41,214 bases of DNA from Onstottus_A sp036505875 (GCA_036505875.1 DASXSR010000119.1:1-41214), one strand, 5' to 3'; counted from the stretch's first letter, positions 1 through 7,074 are shown. Translations and numbers: made by a program. The notes: generated by a model from the letters alone, not told the origin.

Positions 1-23
1 GCTACTCGAGTGGTAGCCTTTTC

Positions 24-47
24 TTTCATCTACAGTTTCATCTACAG
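24..47. repeat. Doubled 12-bp direct repeat, left copy
   Basis: Two perfect tandem copies of TTTCATCTACAG. The same arrangement, with A changed to G at one position in each unit, recurs at 8820-8843 next to a tRNA-Lys fragment. The pair of doublets resembles arm-type binding sites of a tyrosine integrase marking the ends of an integrated element; that role is inference, since no integrase gene is in the window. Bases 1-24 just before it contain a short hairpin (GCTAC/GTAGC) followed by a T-rich run, which could be the tail of a terminator cut by the window edge. Confidence 0.6.
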
Positions 48-198
48 GTGCAACTAGATCTCTGCAGACAGACCAGACAGACAAACGACGAAGAAGCTAC
101 CTGGGATGGTCTTCCCTTGATGATAGATTCTTCTTGTCCGATCCTTGCCACGCAGTTCTTTGCTGCTGTCGCGGCACTTCGTGGAGTCATGCAAGACC

Positions 199-618
199 CT
201 ACACCGGCGTTGCAGTACGCGCTGAGTGAGTTGGCTCGCAATGGTGGGAGTTCCCATCCAGCCACTTCTGGACTTTCACTGACTCGTCGCCAAAAAAAGT
301 TTCCGCGCCGGAGAAGGTTTCGTTATGCAACCAGAAGCCGCAATCGTTAAGATCGAGAAAGTAATAGCGGCCGGTTGCCTTCTCGCGCAGAATATAGCAT
401 TGCTCTGTGTAAATCTCTTTGCGGACGGCGCACGTGTTCCCTTCGGAAGTTATCTGGCTGAGAAACCTCTTGCCCTTGTCGCTGCTTTCGATCCACACTT
501 TGCGCTGGCCTTTCCTGTTGTGTCCGAACCGGTAGTCAGCGACGTGCACACTGTCGTCCGCTAGAAGATCGAAGCGTTCTGTTTCAAAGTTGTTGGCTGT
601 CATCTTTATTGTCGGCAT
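199..618 (-). CDS. Hypothetical protein, 139 aa
   Basis: I do not recognise a family. The product is a soluble, mixed-charge protein of 139 residues with no signal peptide or membrane segment. Its middle (about residues 30-100) reads like a small beta-rich domain with many aromatic residues and three Cys. The ATG is preceded by an AGGTG ribosome binding site about six bases upstream, which supports the start. It lies on the minus strand 135 bases downstream of the carD-like gene and could share its transcript, although the gap allows its own promoter. The last 20 or so residues are polar and low in hydrophobics, so the C-terminus may be disordered. Confidence 0.55.
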   Translation of the reverse strand: MPTIKMTANNFETERFDLLADDSVHVADYRFGHNRKGQRKVWIESSDKGKRFLSQITSEGNTCAVRKEIYTEQCYILREKATGRYYFLDLNDCGFWLHNETFSGAETFFGDESVKVQKWLDGNSHHCEPTHSARTATPV

Positions 619-753
619 AAATCACCTATCGAGCAATTGCTACCTTGCCTCTGGCTCAGGCGCTGGCAGCTTTCCCACGCCTCGAGAGAGCTACTCTCAC
701 TATGTCCGCAACCTGACTCAAAACAGAGCAGCTAAGATTCTTCACATCATCTT

Positions 754-1476
754 TTATCTCTTGACCAACTCGTAGTGCGAAACAAATGTTTTCTCAACAT
801 TGTCCTCTTGAGTTGAAGATTGATTCAATCCTAAGTGGATTCGCGTCGTAGAGCGAGAAGCTGCAACTGTCGTCTTCGTCCCTCTATTCTTTTCGAATTC
901 ACCGCGAGGACTGCTGATAAGCCCGCCTATTCTTGCCTTCGCGTTGAGTGCTTGGTCAAGCTGTTCCTCGGCCGTCTCCCTTGTCTCTCCCGTCACTTCG
1001 GAGATCTCGCAAATCAGCAGCCGTCTCGCCCTCCCAAGCGTCCGCGATTCACCGACTGTTAACGATCTCGTATCGCTTAATTCAGTGAGTGACGCAACAA
1101 TTTCAGCCAGATCAAACGGCGACCCAGATGTAAGCAGCTTCGAATTGTCGCTGGCGCGTTGCTTCCAATTATCGGCCGCCTTTGCGCCTTCTTGTAGATG
1201 GGCCAGGAGCTTCGGAATCTCAGACTTCTTTATCAGCGACCGGACGCCAATTGCCCGCGCTTTTTCTACCGGGATGAATAACTCGCCGCGGCTCCCATCA
1301 AGCACAATCAAGTGGTAGAACATTACTACCATGGCATCAACTATTCGTTTCTCGACGCGGCCGATAAAACAAGGGCCAACACCTGGATAGATTGCTTTGT
1401 CTCCAGCTGCGAGCGTCAATGTACTTCTTACTCGGGAGACAGACGCAGGGCCATGGTCTAATGCCGGGGCGCTCAT
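754..1476 (-). CDS. CarD/CdnL-family RNA polymerase-binding regulator
   Basis: The protein has a CarD-type RNA-polymerase-interacting domain at about residues 20-95. GDKAIYPGVGPCFIGRVE is the Tudor-like start, and it is followed by the family pattern in which a Y-L-I-V-L strand leads to F-I-P-V-E and then G-V-R. A helical C-terminal part (about 120-185) carries the S-L-T-V-G-E-S-R and A-R-R-L-L-I-C-E-I-S-E signatures of CarD/CdnL proteins. Family members bind the RNA polymerase beta subunit and stabilise open promoter complexes. This copy is 240 residues, against about 160 for housekeeping CdnL, because of an N-terminal extension and a polar C-terminal tail of some 50 residues. Its start overlaps the stop of the upstream small gene by four bases (ATGA), so the two are translationally coupled and probably controlled from the operator at 1758. 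Confidence 0.85.
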   Translation of the reverse strand: MSAPALDHGPASVSRVRSTLTLAAGDKAIYPGVGPCFIGRVEKRIVDAMVVMFYHLIVLDGSRGELFIPVEKARAIGVRSLIKKSEIPKLLAHLQEGAKAADNWKQRASDNSKLLTSGSPFDLAEIVASLTELSDTRSLTVGESRTLGRARRLLICEISEVTGETRETAEEQLDQALNAKARIGGLISSPRGEFEKNRGTKTTVAASRSTTRIHLGLNQSSTQEDNVEKTFVSHYELVKR

Positions 1477-1703
1477 GGGTAAAGCTCCTTTCTCACCCGC
1501 GCTTCAATGCCGACTATCTCGCTTAGCGTGAGTCTGAACGGGTTCATAGTTGGACGCCAGAACTCGTGCTGCCACTCGCGCCGCACCGTCGCCATGTGTC
1601 TCCAATGATAGCTTTCGCTGGGGTTGCCGGACGTGTCCGACAATTTGGCTGACGCCGCAAGACTGTTAGCAACGAGTCTCAGTTGATTGTCGGTTCTTCT
1701 CAT
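1473..1703 (-). CDS. Small hypothetical protein, 76 aa, coupled to carD-like gene
   Basis: A 76-residue soluble protein, rich in Arg and Trp, that I cannot assign to a family. It is the first gene of a two-gene minus-strand unit: its stop overlaps the start of the CarD-like gene in an ATGA junction. A purine-rich GAGAGA stretch precedes the ATG. The operator at 1758-1771 and a TATGTT -10 hexamer (1735 down to 1730) lie directly upstream and place a transcription start near 1723, giving a leader of about 20 bases. That well-formed promoter is the main reason to accept this as a real gene. Confidence 0.6.
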   Translation of the reverse strand: MRRTDNQLRLVANSLAASAKLSDTSGNPSESYHWRHMATVRREWQHEFWRPTMNPFRLTLSEIVGIEARVRKELYP

Positions 1704-1757
1704 CGTGTCTCTCTATTACAGTCCATCTAAACATACGCCTTTGCCGAATCCACTTCC

Positions 1758-1771
1758 GTCCAATATTAGAC
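1758..1771 (-). promoter_or_regulatory. Crp-like operator with -10, upstream of the CarD operon
   Basis: Read toward the gene the site is GTCTAATATTGGAC, a near-perfect 14-bp palindrome. Its centre (1764.5) is 34.5 bases from the downstream edge of a TATGTT hexamer at 1735-1730, so it would sit near -41.5 relative to a start at about 1723. No good -35 hexamer is present, as is usual for class II activated promoters. Five similar sites occur up to 5719. Assignment to the Crp-like protein at 3865 is inference. Confidence 0.65.
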
Positions 1772-1925
1772 AGTCCTGAAATAAGGCATCCAAGTGACGT
1801 TTCGTTCCTTTTGGGGCTCACTGCGACCGCGCATGGAGAGAGACTGGTCTTGAAAGGTCTGGTCGCTTGTCCCATCCGGCGATATGCAACGCAGCGATAC
1901 ACAATGCCACCCTTCGCTCCGTTTC

Positions 1926-3065
1926 TCACCGGCTCGTGTCTTCCATTCCCATTCGTCGCAACCAGCGGAAATGCGATGCCACGCCTGACCAGAAGGACTC
2001 GTGCTCCCTGTATCTCACCCCGAGATCCCGACAGGTCTGCTCAACGAGCTTCGAGATAGCCGGATAATGGACGTGGCAGATTCGAGGGAACAGGTGGTGT
2101 TCGATCTGAAAGTTCAAACCGCCCAGGAGCCAGGCTGCTGCCCTGCTGCCGCGCGCGAAGTCCACGGTAGTTTCAACCTGATGTATCGCCCACGCGTTTT
2201 CGATTCGCCCTGTGTCCGGTTGCGGCAGCGGAAACTCCGCCTCCTCCACGCAGTGCGCCAATTGAAATACAACGCTCAGCGCCAGACCGAGCACGACCGT
2301 TGCTGCGGCATAGAAAGAGGCTACGACCCAAACAGGATGAAACAGCAAGGGAATCCCGAACGCTACGGCGAAAAAACTCACCTTACCGGCGACGAAAATC
2401 ACCAGGTCCCAGCCCTTCGGTCGCAGCAATCGATGCTCTCCAATTCGCCCCGGGATCATGTCCCGGAAATCACCGACAAGATGCCAGTTGATCGCCATGA
2501 ATCCATACAGCGGCCAGAGGTAATATTGTTGCCAGCGATAAAACCAGAGCCGTCTGCGATGCGGCGAGAGCCGTCCCAGGCCGCCGAGGTCGACATCCGT
2601 GTCATGGCCCGTGATGTTTACATAGGTGTGATGGTAGACATCGTGCTTCCAGTGCCAGTGGTAGGAACTTCCACCGATCACATCCAGCGTCATAGCCATC
2701 ATCTTGTTGACCCAATCGTGATTCGAGTAGGCCCGATGCCCGCCGTCGTGCTGGATATTGAAGCCGATAGCCGCCGTGGCCAGCCCTAGCACGATCGCCA
2801 GCGGGAGCGCGTGCCACCAAGTTTCGGCCACGAAGACCAACAACGCGTATGAGACGGAGAACAGGGCGAGAAGGATCGCGGTCTTCACATACATTTGCGG
2901 GCAGTCACGCTGCCGCCGCCCGGTTCTTTGGAAGAACTCATCGATCCGCCGCCGAACTTCCACCTGGAATTCGCTATTGCCGGCGAATTTCAAGCTTCTC
3001 TCATATCCGCCGGATCCTGTAGGCTGTTCCGCATCACGCGGTTGAATATCTCGGGTGTTTGTCAT
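1926..3065 (-). CDS. Membrane fatty-acid desaturase (acyl-lipid/acyl-CoA type)
   Basis: Integral-membrane di-iron desaturase that introduces a double bond into a fatty acyl chain using O2 and reductant. All three histidine boxes are visible: HDGGH (residues 106-110), HDVYHH (141-146) and QIEHH (about 318-322). The Q in the third box is typical of front-end (delta-5/6-like, linoleoyl-CoA desaturase-like) enzymes. There is no fused cytochrome b5 domain, so an external electron donor is needed. Hydrophobic segments at about 60-105, 175-190, 225-245 and 250-275 fit the family topology, and 379 residues is the normal length. It follows the cupin gene by 119 bases on the same strand and may be read from the same operator-controlled promoter at 3807. 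Regiospecificity cannot be told from sequence. Confidence 0.93.
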   Translation of the reverse strand: MTNTRDIQPRDAEQPTGSGGYERSLKFAGNSEFQVEVRRRIDEFFQRTGRRQRDCPQMYVKTAILLALFSVSYALLVFVAETWWHALPLAIVLGLATAAIGFNIQHDGGHRAYSNHDWVNKMMAMTLDVIGGSSYHWHWKHDVYHHTYVNITGHDTDVDLGGLGRLSPHRRRLWFYRWQQYYLWPLYGFMAINWHLVGDFRDMIPGRIGEHRLLRPKGWDLVIFVAGKVSFFAVAFGIPLLFHPVWVVASFYAAATVVLGLALSVVFQLAHCVEEAEFPLPQPDTGRIENAWAIHQVETTVDFARGSRAAAWLLGGLNFQIEHHLFPRICHVHYPAISKLVEQTCRDLGVRYREHESFWSGVASHFRWLRRMGMEDTSR

Positions 3066-3184
3066 TAGTGGCAGCGACCCATTTTCACAAGTCAGCGCCG
3101 GGCTTGATGGCTTTCATTCTTGGCCCGTCGCTTTTTTCGATCAATGCGGCGATATCTTCACTGGATGGTGGTCAAAGGGACCGA

Positions 3185-3613
3185 TCACTCAATCTCTGCA
3201 GCATGCGGCCAGGAGATTGTCAGCAGGATTGCACTCTCTTCGAGCGCCTCGAGGTCGTGCTCGAGCGCGCGATCGAGTACGAGCAAGTGACCGCCCGGCA
3301 GATCAACTGTCTGCTCGGGCAGTTGTAGCTTCACGTGCCCGGCCAGCGTGTAGATCGAGATTCTCGCGTCGGCACTGTGCTCCTCAAGGTGTCCGCCCTT
3401 TTGCAACGCGATCAGCACGATCCTGAAATCAGGCTGCTTCACCAGAGTCTTCGAATTCCTGCCCGTTCGCAGCCATGCCTCTTCTTCGTGGAGCTGAACG
3501 ATCTCTCTCTCTAAATTGAAATCCATCAGCGGCGCGGTCAGGTGTCCTGCCAGCGACTCGTGACCAGTGCGGCCTTCCTTCTCTTGAGAGACTTTTCTCA
3601 GCGGCGTAGTCAT
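3185..3613 (-). CDS. Small cupin-fold protein
   Basis: A 142-residue protein with a single conserved cupin barrel at about residues 50-135: a GGHLEEH motif, a strand ending in the turn A-G-H-V, and a second motif G-G-H-L-L-V-L-D. The metal-ligand set is partial (several His, one Glu), so catalysis is uncertain; a sensing or binding role is equally possible. I place the start at 3613 because an AAAGGAGG ribosome binding site lies ideally before that ATG. The open frame runs further upstream to 3790 but lacks such a site. The desaturase lies downstream. The promoter at 3807 gives a leader of about 158 bases. Confidence 0.75.
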   Translation of the reverse strand: MTTPLRKVSQEKEGRTGHESLAGHLTAPLMDFNLEREIVQLHEEEAWLRTGRNSKTLVKQPDFRIVLIALQKGGHLEEHSADARISIYTLAGHVKLQLPEQTVDLPGGHLLVLDRALEHDLEALEESAILLTISWPHAAEIE

Positions 3614-3806
3614 TTCTCTACCTCTCCTCCTTTCACCTCGATCACCCTCACTGTCTTCCATTCGGAAGCTCTGTGCACCGGCTATGAGGTTTAGCGGCCT
3701 TATCGCTCCTGGTATCTCGCCGATTCGGAGCGGTCCTGGGGCAGCAAACAAATTCCGCAGAAGATGTCCCAGTTTGAATTGTAAGCGCACCTCGCCATGG
3801 GTTTCC

Positions 3807-3820
3807 GTCCAATATTGGAC
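3807..3820 (-). promoter_or_regulatory. Crp-like operator upstream of the cupin-desaturase unit
   Basis: GTCCAATATTGGAC, a perfect 14-bp palindrome. A TACAAT -10 hexamer (3783 down to 3778) follows on the minus strand with the operator centre 35.5 bases from its downstream edge, placing a start near 3771. The flank GGACGGAA is shared with the site at 1758. It lies between the crp-like stop and the cupin gene. Confidence 0.68.
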
Positions 3821-3864
3821 ACTCTCGAAGAATTTGACCGGTGAACAGCTTGTCTGACCAAAGT

Positions 3865-4545
3865 CTAGAGAATCGATGCGAGGTAAGCTGTGAGCTTGTG
3901 TTCCTTGATAATCAGATGGTGATCTGTGTTGTATTCAATGAGGTCGAGGTTCCGGAATCGCTGCATAAACACGCTGATCCGCGGTCGCGTAGTGCCTACC
4001 ATGGCCGCCAATTCTTCGTGAGAAATCTTGACCTCGATGCGTATGCTCCGCGGGTCTTTCTTGCCGAGCTTTCTGGCGATTTGCAACAACGTCTTCCCCA
4101 GGCGCTGCTCGCTGTCAACCGTAACCAGGTTCGCGATCACCTGCTGTTGGTCTGCAACCCGCACAGTCAGATACTTGATGAAGCCTTCGAGGAGAGAGTC
4201 CTTAGTCAGGCGATCGAGAAACTTGCCGCAAGGGATCTCTTTCAAAAAGGAGTCTTCCATTGCGGTTGCTGTTTCCAGCCGGCTCCCAAGCCCGGACAAG
4301 CAAAGCTCGCCGAAGACATCTCCCGCCCCGTGGATGGCGAGCATGCATTCTTTACCTTCCTCCGAAACCATCACCAGCTTGATCTGCCCTTTTTCAATGA
4401 TGTAGACCGTCTCGCGTTCGTCCCCAACCGTGTAGACATGATTGTGCTTGCCGACCTTGATAGCGCTCGAGTTCTTGGTTTCGTTGAGCAACGACCCCTG
4501 CATTTGTTCTTTGAATTGATCTGACCGAGGAGTTTGCTGAATCAT
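3865..4545 (-). CDS. Crp/Fnr-family transcriptional regulator
   Basis: A 226-residue regulator with an N-terminal cyclic-nucleotide-binding-like barrel (about residues 25-140), a dimer helix and a C-terminal Crp-type winged helix (ISHEELAAMVGTTRPRISVF is the helix-turn-helix). In the phosphate-binding cassette GELCLSG is followed by R-L-E-T-A-T-A, so the R-S pair that holds cAMP in E. coli Crp is not conserved. The N-terminal Fe-S cysteines of Fnr are absent. The ligand is therefore unknown. I start at 4545, which has a GGAAGG site, rather than at 4578. The gene sits in the middle of six matching operators, one in its own promoter, so it is the likely activator of the surrounding genes; that link is inference from position and spacing. 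Confidence 0.9.
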   Translation of the reverse strand: MIQQTPRSDQFKEQMQGSLLNETKNSSAIKVGKHNHVYTVGDERETVYIIEKGQIKLVMVSEEGKECMLAIHGAGDVFGELCLSGLGSRLETATAMEDSFLKEIPCGKFLDRLTKDSLLEGFIKYLTVRVADQQQVIANLVTVDSEQRLGKTLLQIARKLGKKDPRSIRIEVKISHEELAAMVGTTRPRISVFMQRFRNLDLIEYNTDHHLIIKEHKLTAYLASIL

Positions 4546-4636
4546 ACGACCTTCCGTCCCTTTTCCGCCGATTGTCATCTCTGTCTGCCAAGGCTATCGA
4601 CAACCCTAGTATACGCCTCCGTTCAGAGCGGCGCTA

Positions 4637-4652
4637 TTTCAATATATTAGAC
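4637..4652 (-). promoter_or_regulatory. Degenerate Crp-like operator in the regulator's own promoter
   Basis: Read toward the gene the site is GTCTAATATATTGAAA: the usual half-sites are separated by two extra bases and the proximal half is weaker. A TATACT -10 hexamer (4613 down to 4608) follows, about 36.5 bases from the site centre. A second short palindrome, GACAATTGTC (4650-4659), overlaps its upstream edge. The altered spacing suggests weaker autoregulation than at the target promoters. Confidence 0.5.
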
Positions 4653-4863
4653 AATTGTCCACTTTGCCATTTGGAGAATAGAACTGGAGATCTTTCAGAA
4701 TAACCGGCATGCTGCGGGTTGAGAAGCAAAGCGGGTGTTTTTAGTGAGTAAGTTGAAAAGGAAAGAATCGCGGCGCGCCCTATATAGGTCAGCGCGCTCC
4801 GCGACAGTAGTGAATGAGTTCTAAGGAAAAGACATTGGTTCCCGCTGAACTATTTACAATTCC

Positions 4864-4877
4864 GTCTAATATTGAAC
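4864..4877 (+). promoter_or_regulatory. Crp-like operator, plus strand, upstream of the 58-aa gene
   Basis: GTCTAATATTGAAC followed by AGACTCC. A TACCAT hexamer at 4900-4905 gives the same 34.5-base centre-to-edge spacing as the site at 1758 and a start near 4912. This argues that the gene downstream begins at 4928 and not at the upstream in-frame ATG at 4814, which would put the operator inside the coding sequence. Confidence 0.6.
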
Positions 4878-4927
4878 AGACTCCGCAGAAACTGATCTGT
4901 ACCATAGAGCGGTTTCAGGTGGTGATT

Positions 4928-5104
4928 ATGGAACAGCAGAGGCTATGGCGCTTCGAAGTCAACAATCCACTCATTTCCACTGAGTGGCAACCTCTGTGGG
5001 AGGTTGACGAAGAAGATCAACTCGTAGCGTCTCAAGAGCTGAGAGACGAGCTGAATAAAATAAATGCCCCCGTTCAACTTCGTATTGTTCGTAGCTCACA
5101 CTAG
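4928..5104 (+). CDS. Small hypothetical protein, 58 aa
   Basis: A small acidic, soluble protein with no recognised family. The frame is open from an ATG at 4814 (96 residues). I prefer the ATG at 4928 for two reasons: it has an AGGTGG ribosome binding site seven bases upstream, and the predicted promoter (operator 4864, -10 at 4900) lies between the two ATGs. The product has Trp-containing beta-like segments and a charged C-terminal half. It is divergent from the crp-like gene and appears to be a member of the same operator-defined group. Confidence 0.5.
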   Translation: MEQQRLWRFEVNNPLISTEWQPLWEVDEEDQLVASQELRDELNKINAPVQLRIVRSSH

Positions 5105-5279
5105 GCCGAGCGCGTGAAAGAATTCTTCCTGTAATGACGAAACGTTCTCGCGTCATTCCGTTCTAATTCTTTCGAAGTTAGAAAAGAGACTCACGTCCGC
5201 GCGTAGCCCTGTGCGTCCATACAAGCTCGTTGACATCAAATCCACTCATTGAGGCGGTCAAGTGGGACAGGTTGGTGGG

Positions 5280-5447
5280 CTAATCCTTCGACTCGTTTTC
5301 TTCAGGCCAGGGTAAGTCTCTGTTGGATTCCCAGCTAAAGTCCTTGGCTTCATCTCTATCAAGGAGAGCTTCGGCGGCCCTATCGTTAATACACGACTCG
5401 CGCATTTCTGCCTTGAATCGATCCGACTCAGGAGCTTGTTGAATCAT
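5280..5447 (-). pseudogene. Crp-like leader copy: 55-codon remnant frame
   Basis: This short frame begins MIQQAPESDRFKAEM, which matches the first 15 residues of the crp-like protein at 3865 (MIQQTPRSDQFKEQM). The similarity continues upstream through the leader (CTATCGAC, CCTAGTTTACGCCTCCG and GCGGCGCT have counterparts at 4595-4635) up to the operator. After about 20 codons the resemblance ends and the frame stops at codon 56, with no barrel or DNA-binding domain. The simplest reading is a duplicated and then truncated crp-like gene. A retained small protein is possible, because its promoter (operator 5523, TAAACT -10) is intact. Confidence 0.55.
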
Positions 5448-5522
5448 ACTTCTTCCCTTCCCGCCGATTATCCGTCAATGCTATCGACTCCCCTAGTTTA
5501 CGCCTCCGACAAAAGCGGCGCT

Positions 5523-5536
5523 GTTCAATATTGAAC
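5523..5536 (-). promoter_or_regulatory. Crp-like operator upstream of the truncated crp copy
   Basis: GTTCAATATTGAAC, a perfect 14-bp palindrome. A TAAACT hexamer (5500 down to 5495) lies with the same 34.5-base spacing seen at 1758 and 4864. The sequence from the operator to the start codon is recognisably related to the promoter of the crp-like gene. Confidence 0.62.
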
Positions 5537-5705
5537 GGTCGCCCACTTTTCCTCGAGGTGGTGATCGAAGAGAGCAAATGATTCGAGGCTCGCCTCTCTT
5601 CGTGGCTGATGATGCACAGCGATCTTCTTCGGGCAAGGCAGCCGCAAGCTGTGTGGTGGCGCCGCCCTGATCGGTGTCGAGCCGCGATTGGTTATTTTCA
5701 AGATC

Positions 5706-5719
5706 GTCCAATATTGAAC
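5706..5719 (+). promoter_or_regulatory. Crp-like operator, plus strand, upstream of the 96-aa gene
   Basis: GTCCAATATTGAAC followed by AGACCTC, closely resembling the site at 4864. A TAAAAT hexamer at 5743-5748 gives 35.5 bases from operator centre to hexamer edge and a start near 5755. The next plus-strand gene starts at 5901, leaving a leader of about 145 bases. Confidence 0.6.
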
Positions 5720-5900
5720 AGACCTCATAGGGATTGGCCCCGTAAAATGAGTTGTTTCAGCAGCATTCCTTCTCTAAGGATGCTTGCAAGCAAAGCATGC
5801 CCCCGCGGTACGAGAGGGCATCGGATTGAGAAATCGAAACGTGTGCGCCTGAGAACGGCATAAGTAGCTTGAGCAGTAAGGCCGAGGCCGAAGAGAAGAG

Positions 5901-6191
5901 ATGACAAACATCAACAGAGAAGGCTTCTCATCCTTATGCCAACAGGTAAGAGCAAAGGCTGGAAGTGATGACGAGGCAGACCTGCTGAGGGAGCTGCTGG
6001 TTCCTCTTCGCGTCGAGTTGGGATTTGATGATCCACGCGAGGGGGTACTTCCGGAGGGGTATACCGCCAAGGAAGCTCTATGGAACAACATTCTTCACTT
6101 GTTCGATCACAGTTTCCGAAAGCTGCCTTACTTCGATCTTACTCAGACGATCAATAAGGAACTATTGTCTAAAACTGAGACGGGCGAGTGA
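5901..6191 (+). CDS. Hypothetical protein, 96 aa
   Basis: A soluble, acidic, mostly helical protein of 96 residues without a family I recognise. The N-terminal half contains a Glu/Leu-rich helix (ADLLRELLVPLRVELGF) and the C-terminal half a motif W-N-N-I-L-H-L-F-D-H. The start has a purine-rich GAAGAGAAGAG tract directly upstream. It is the first plus-strand gene after the operator-promoter at 5706 and precedes hsp20, which has its own promoter. Role unknown; a stress-related function would be guesswork based on neighbours. Confidence 0.6.
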   Translation: MTNINREGFSSLCQQVRAKAGSDDEADLLRELLVPLRVELGFDDPREGVLPEGYTAKEALWNNILHLFDHSFRKLPYFDLTQTINKELLSKTETGE

Positions 6192-6377
6192 GCCACTACC
6201 TAGTCGTCTCACGATTCCCAGCGCCTATTTCAAGTCAGTAATTGTATGAGTCAGGCATTTTTATTTCGCTTTTATTTAGGGTCCCGCTCCAGGCCGCTAA
6301 CACGATCAGAAGGGAGCTTTGAGAACGACTCCGTTCGATACTTCACGAGTTTATAGCGCGATTCCGCTGTATTCCGT

Positions 6378-6406
6378 TTGACAAATCACTAGCTTGTAGA
6401 TAGAGT
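6378..6406 (+). promoter_or_regulatory. Sigma-70-type promoter of hsp20
   Basis: A perfect TTGACA (6378-6383), a 17-base spacer and TAGAGT (6401-6406). Transcription would begin near 6413, leaving a leader of about 90 bases before the Hsp20 start. No CIRCE element is seen nearby. The remainder of the 6192-6502 intergenic stretch holds nothing else I can name. Confidence 0.65.
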
Positions 6407-6476
6407 TGTTACGAACCGAGCATAGCTTACTCTCTTCTTCAGCTTCTCTGGAATTCTCCAGTCCATCTGAATCCAA

Positions 6477-6499
6477 TAGCTCACCTACTAAAGGAGCTA
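6477..6499 (+). promoter_or_regulatory. Candidate RNA-thermometer hairpin over the hsp20 ribosome binding site
   Basis: In the mRNA leader UAGCU (6477-6481) can pair with AGCUA (6495-6499), and CCU (6484-6486) with AGG (6492-6494), across a two-base bulge and a five-base loop. This buries the AAGGAG ribosome binding site (6491-6496) a few bases before the ATG at 6503. Short, bulged stems covering the ribosome binding site of small heat-shock genes are known RNA thermometers (ROSE, fourU types). Function here is inferred from base pairing only. Confidence 0.4.
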
Positions 6500-6502
6500 A
6501 CG

Positions 6503-6964
6503 ATGATAAATACAGGAACGGGAATCGCCCCAGCGCGAAATAGAGTGTTGCAAAACACGCTCAACCGCCTTCTGGACGAAACATTCGGACCGTTTGCGGC
6601 GCGGACATCTATCAGCGAAGAGCCTGGAGCCTTCACAACGTGGACACCGCTGTGTGACATATACGAGACGGATAAGAATATCGTCATAAAGATGGAGATA
6701 CCGGAAGTGAAGAAAGAGGAGATCTCCGTCACTTTTGATAACAACGTGCTCACGATCAACGGGGAGAGAAAAGTAGAGGAGGAAATAGGGCAGAGCTATC
6801 ACCGCCACGAGCGAAGCTATGGCCCGTTCTTGCGTAGCTTCACACTCCCTCCATTTGTCGACACGAAGAATATCACCGCTGAGTTCAAGGATGGGATGCT
6901 CTTAGTGACGCTGCCCAAAGTGGAGGAAGCCAAGGCCAAGCAAATCGAAGTGAAGGTCGCATAA
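6503..6964 (+). CDS. Small heat-shock protein, Hsp20/alpha-crystallin family
   Basis: An ATP-independent holdase that binds unfolding proteins as large oligomers in the cytoplasm. The alpha-crystallin domain spans about residues 45-140, starting at W-T-P-L-C-D-I-Y-E-T and containing the I-T-A-E-F-K-D-G-M-L-L-V-T-L-P signature (the G-x-L motif region) near its end. The N-terminal arm has L-N-R-L-L-D-E-T-F-G-P-F, typical of class A bacterial Hsp20. The C-terminus K-Q-I-E-V-K-V carries an I-x-V anchor for oligomer contacts. 153 residues is a normal length. An AAGGAG site precedes the ATG, and a strong intrinsic terminator follows 32 bases after the stop, so it is monocistronic. Confidence 0.95.
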   Translation: MINTGTGIAPARNRVLQNTLNRLLDETFGPFAARTSISEEPGAFTTWTPLCDIYETDKNIVIKMEIPEVKKEEISVTFDNNVLTINGERKVEEEIGQSYHRHERSYGPFLRSFTLPPFVDTKNITAEFKDGMLLVTLPKVEEAKAKQIEVKVA

Positions 6965-6996
6965 TTCTTCGAGGATAGCCTAGGCTAGACACGCAT

Positions 6997-7021
6997 AAAA
7001 GGCGGCTTCGGGCCGCCTTTT
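6997..7021 (+). terminator. Intrinsic terminator after hsp20
   Basis: A nine-pair stem, AAAGGCGGC pairing with GCCGCCTTT, around a short TTCGG loop, followed by a T-rich tail. The A-tract in the left arm means it could also stop minus-strand transcription coming from the genes at 7075-7504. Confidence 0.88.
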
Positions 7022-7074
7022 AGTTCTTTTGGACCTCAAATTCAAACTGAACCACATCCTCGCTTAGCTTTGAA

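Larger units (their letters stand above)
5448..5900. other. Intergenic region with two oppositely directed operator promoters
   Basis: No convincing gene here. It holds the operators at 5523 (facing left) and 5706 (facing right), each with a -10 hexamer. The stretch 5540-5700 between them has an open frame on the minus strand without a good start or ribosome binding site and no recognisable product; it may be further debris from the duplication that produced the 5280-5447 remnant. Confidence 0.5.

Noticed and set aside
4814..4927. N-terminal extension of the 58-residue protein from the ATG at 4814
   Set aside because: No ribosome binding site, and an operator plus -10 lie inside this stretch. 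The ATG at 4928 has a good site.
5493..5711. Minus-strand frame of 72 codons between the two operators
   Set aside because: Its TTG start lies inside the operator at 5706 and its end crosses the operator at 5523. No ribosome binding site.
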